A DNA stretch of 7,334 nucleotides from JANXZO01 sp964355115 (lineage in GTDB: Bacteria; Bacteroidota; Bacteroidia; Bacteroidales; FEN-979): positions 1 through 7,334 of the forward strand of contig CAYHCQ010000154.1 in assembly GCA_964355115.1 (NCBI GenBank), read 5' to 3'. The notes below the pieces were generated by a model, which saw only the letters and a list, made by a program, of their open reading frames with translations, was not told the DNA's origin and made no database searches. Below, one piece after another: positions 5,357 through 7,334 of the stretch (the first letter of the stretch is position 1; each line of letters starts with the position of its first letter). The position numbers were made by a program, and so were the translations under genes.

Positions 5357-6457
5357 ATGACGTCTGCTGTTTTTGCCATCCTGACCATCATCAGCATTTT
5401 CACTGCAACGATCCTGTCGTTGTTCTTTTTTATCAATAAGCGGGGTTTTATCCTTGAAAACAGGATACTGGCCATCCTGCTGGTGGTTTTCAACCTCCAG
5501 ATCTTCTACTCCTTTGCCACCAGTTCGTTTGCATGGCAATATTTCATCGATTGGCATAAGCTGCTTTTTCTGGTCAGACAGACCTCCTTTCTGACCGGCC
5601 CGCTCCTCTACTTTTACATCAATGCATTTCTGAAACGAAAGGATATATTGAATTACCGCAATTCGATCCATTTCCTGCCCTTTGCCGGCGCCCTGGTTTT
5701 CCTGTTCTTTTATTACCGGAACCTGGATCAGTTTGTCATCTGGGAATCGGCCATCGACCTGAAGGACACACAACTGATCCTCGTCCACAACCTGGCCTAT
5801 ATCTTCCTCTCGCTGATGAGCATGAAATCGACAACAATCAGTTTCAGCGGGTTTTACAAGAGCATCCTGATCTCCTCCCACAACAGATGGCTTCAGCTCC
5901 TGCTGATAGGCTTTATTTTGATCTGGATCGTAAATTTAAATTCGTTTGCCGTTTATATGATCCTGCAGAGGCCCGGATGGTGCGCCTATACCGTTAGCAT
6001 ATATGGTCTGACCGCCTTTATATTTATCAATACCCTGATGTTCTTTCTCCTTTTCAAACCCGACGTTTATTATGTAATTGCGAAGTACAAAAACAATAAA
6101 CTGACGCAACCCGACCGGTCGGAATATCTGGTAAAACTGAATTCATATATGGAAACCGGGAAGCCATTCCTGAACCCGGATATTAGTCTTGAAATACTTG
6201 CAAATGAGATTTCGGTAAACCCCAGAATCCTTTCGCAGATCATCAACGAGACCTATAAAAAGAACTTTAAAAGCTACATCCTCGAATACCGCATCAGGGA
6301 GAGCATGCAGATACTGGCGGATTCAAAACACAAACACCTCACCATCCTAGAAGTCCTGTACCAGGTCGGGTTCAATTCCAAGAGCGCCTTCAACAACCAG
6401 TTCAAGATCTTCACCAACCTCACCCCCATCGAATACAGGTCGAGGGCCATCGGCTGA
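5357..6457 (+). CDS. Seven-helix membrane protein with C-terminal AraC-type DNA-binding domain (366 aa)
   Basis: This appears to be a membrane-tethered transcription regulator. Hydrophobic segments at about 4-26, 36-56, 70-92, 104-120, 139-156, 179-201 and 213-234 suggest seven transmembrane helices. A cytoplasmic linker (235-255) leads to an AraC/XylS domain (about 256-363): first HTH near ISLEILANEISVNPRILSQI, second HTH near TILEVLYQVGFNSKSAFNNQ, closing with FTNLTPIEYR, the usual end of the family. Similar 7TM-AraC proteins are common in Bacteroidota and are generally uncharacterised; a membrane-sensed signal is the usual inference. The ATG at 5357 starts just before the first helix, has an A/T-rich leader and no Shine-Dalgarno, and lies 22 bp after a good -7 box. 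The gene is divergent from the kinase operon and upstream of the beta-propeller gene on the same strand. Confidence 0.93.
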   Translation: MTSAVFAILTIISIFTATILSLFFFINKRGFILENRILAILLVVFNLQIFYSFATSSFAWQYFIDWHKLLFLVRQTSFLTGPLLYFYINAFLKRKDILNYRNSIHFLPFAGALVFLFFYYRNLDQFVIWESAIDLKDTQLILVHNLAYIFLSLMSMKSTTISFSGFYKSILISSHNRWLQLLLIGFILIWIVNLNSFAVYMILQRPGWCAYTVSIYGLTAFIFINTLMFFLLFKPDVYYVIAKYKNNKLTQPDRSEYLVKLNSYMETGKPFLNPDISLEILANEISVNPRILSQIINETYKKNFKSYILEYRIRESMQILADSKHKHLTILEVLYQVGFNSKSAFNNQFKIFTNLTPIEYRSRAIG

Positions 6458-6489
6458 TCCAAACTTCCCCGTTTTGTGCTAAAAATGGT

Positions 6490-6507
6490 CCTTTAACCTG
6501 TTAAAGG
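6490..6507. repeat. 18-bp near-perfect palindrome between the AraC-type gene and the beta-propeller gene
   Basis: CCTTTAAC and GTTAAAGG pair completely around a central CT; in RNA this gives a seven-pair stem with a four-base loop. It lies 33 bp after the AraC-type stop. No T-run follows, so it may be a weak transcript end for the AraC-type gene or a protein-binding site upstream of the next gene. Confidence 0.4.
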
Positions 6508-6577
6508 TCGACAATCCCCAAATATCTTACTTCTTTTGTGCCGGATTCAGGATAACCATCGTGCATACCACCTGGTT

Positions 6578-6590
6578 TTGATGAAATCAA
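6578..6590. repeat. Short inverted repeat TTGAT-GAA-ATCAA upstream of the beta-propeller gene
   Basis: Five-base arms around three bases, ending 33 bp before the ATG at 6624. Its position in the leader or promoter region allows an operator role, but the element is short and A/T-rich and could be chance. Confidence 0.2.
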
Positions 6591-6610
6591 TAGTAATTCC
6601 AACAATGAAA

Positions 6611-6615
6611 AGGAG
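6611..6615 (+). promoter_or_regulatory. Shine-Dalgarno AGGAG for the beta-propeller protein
   Basis: AAAAGGAGAG precedes the ATG at 6624, with eight bases between AGGAG and the start. It selects this ATG and is one of only two clear Shine-Dalgarno sites in the window. Confidence 0.6.
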
Positions 6616-6623
6616 AGCCATCA

Positions 6624-7334
6624 ATGAAAAATGCAGTTAATTTTAAAGGGACAATTTTTTTAATGCTGTTTGTATGTTTTACAAAGCATGCTGAATCACA
6701 AACCAATTTCATCTACGGAAAGCAGTTTGGTTCAGATAAGGATGGCGTTGCCTTTAATCCGGTCGCTGATAAACATGGGAACGTATATATAGCGGGCGAT
6801 ACGAAAGGGGCGCTTGCCGGTCAGCATTACGGGAAGACCGATGGATTTGTCGCTAAATTCGACAGTACGGGAAAGACAATCTGGACAAAACAAATCGGAA
6901 CAAGTGAAGATGATAATTTCAGCTGGATAACGCTCGACCAGAGCGGAAATGTATATGTAACCGGTTGTACGAAGGGGGCGCTGGGTGAGAGAAATTTCGG
7001 AAAGGAAGATATCCTGGTAACCAGGCTTGATTCGAATGGAAATATTGTATGGCAGAAGCAATTTGGAAGTGACAGCACGGATGTGGGAAATATGGTATAT
7101 GTGGATACGCATGGGGATATTTATATAACCAGTGCCACGAAAGGGACGATGGATAAATTGTCATTCGGCGGTGCGGATTGTGTTCTCTTAAAACTGGACC
7201 CCGAAGGTAATATCATCTGGAAAAAGCAATTCGGCACCCCGAAGGGGGATGAGTGCCAGGGGATAACCGGAGACAGCGCGAATATTTATATATGCGGATA
7301 TACCTTTGGCGATCTGGCAGCCAAAAACAGTGGC
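6624..7334 (+). CDS. Secreted SBBP-type beta-propeller repeat protein, N-terminal 237 residues, partial
   Basis: The frame runs from ATG 6624 off the window edge. Residues 1-25 form a signal peptide (MKNAVNFKG, hydrophobic 10-20, likely cut near AES/Q). From residue 52 the protein consists of 56-residue repeats starting at 52, 108, 164 and 220. Each begins G(N/D)(V/I)Y(I/V), followed by TKGAL or a variant, FG..D, a KLD or RLD turn, G(K/N) and IW.KQ(F/I)G. This is the pattern of SBBP beta-propeller repeats, where each unit forms about one blade. A partial blade at 30-51 precedes the first full one. Proteins of this kind in Bacteroidota are usually large and secreted, often with a C-terminal sorting domain, which would lie outside the window. 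They are thought to act in binding or cell-surface roles. No enzyme motif is visible. The coding sequence looks more A/T-rich than the genes on the left. It follows the AraC-type gene by 166 bp, which could control it. Confidence 0.88.
   Translation, partial: MKNAVNFKGTIFLMLFVCFTKHAESQTNFIYGKQFGSDKDGVAFNPVADKHGNVYIAGDTKGALAGQHYGKTDGFVAKFDSTGKTIWTKQIGTSEDDNFSWITLDQSGNVYVTGCTKGALGERNFGKEDILVTRLDSNGNIVWQKQFGSDSTDVGNMVYVDTHGDIYITSATKGTMDKLSFGGADCVLLKLDPEGNIIWKKQFGTPKGDECQGITGDSANIYICGYTFGDLAAKNSG
6777..7334 (+). repeat. In-frame 168-bp tandem coding repeats (beta-propeller blades)
   Basis: Units start at 6777, 6945 and 7113, each exactly 168 bp, with a fourth starting at 7281 and cut by the window edge. 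DNA similarity is strongest around ACGAA(A/G)GGG (TKG), while the rest has diverged at synonymous and replacement sites. The duplications therefore look old and kept by selection on protein structure rather than recent. Confidence 0.85.

Noticed and set aside
5291..5881. 196-codon open frame on the minus strand
   Set aside because: It is antisense to the AraC-type membrane regulator and covers its promoter. The Gln/Asp/Lys-rich translation is what the complement of hydrophobic codons gives.
6732..7164. Minus-strand open frames of 81-126 codons at the right edge
   Set aside because: They are antisense to the beta-propeller repeats and reflect their periodic sequence.

Overview
The window looks like chromosomal DNA of a member of the Bacteroidota. 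The evidence is the gene families: a periplasmic-TPR HisKA_3 sensor kinase, a seven-helix membrane protein with an AraC-type DNA-binding tail, lipoproteins with a Cys-Lys-Lys start, and an SBBP beta-propeller protein. Most starts sit behind A/T-rich leaders with no Shine-Dalgarno, and one promoter-like box fits the TAnnTTTG -7 element of this phylum. Order and genus cannot be fixed from sequence alone. I see no RNA genes, insertion sequences, CRISPR arrays or phage genes.

Left part, minus strand (1-5146). In transcription order the genes are: a sensor histidine kinase (3494-5146); a NarL/LuxR-type response regulator (2854-3492) whose ATG lies one base after the kinase stop; a stand-alone degenerate receiver-domain protein (2356-2724); a lipoprotein metallophosphoesterase (1266-2321); a small lipoprotein of unknown function (594-1175); and the start of an unusually compact class V aminotransferase-fold protein (480 down to the window edge). 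The kinase and regulator are clearly one operon. The receiver and the phosphoesterase are only 34 bp apart. The small lipoprotein has its own strong Shine-Dalgarno and follows a hairpin, so it may be a separate or attenuated unit. The aminotransferase is probably unrelated to the signalling genes.

Centre and right, plus strand (5147-7334). A 210-bp divergent intergenic region separates the kinase operon from an AraC-type membrane regulator (5357-6457). It holds a good -7 box for the AraC gene, a TTTGATT direct repeat and an operator-like inverted repeat. After a 166-bp gap with two short palindromes comes the 5' part of a secreted beta-propeller protein built of exact 56-residue repeats (6624 to the window edge).

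How the genes may work together (inference): the kinase senses an envelope signal through its periplasmic TPR domain and phosphorylates the LuxR-type regulator. The degenerate receiver next to it could act as a phosphate sink, decoy or protein-interaction partner. The two lipoproteins would be envelope outputs. The two regulators, facing each other across one short intergenic region, may be cross-regulated. The least ordinary observations are the stand-alone receiver with two altered active-site positions and the aminotransferase-like protein that lacks the segment which should carry the PLP lysine.
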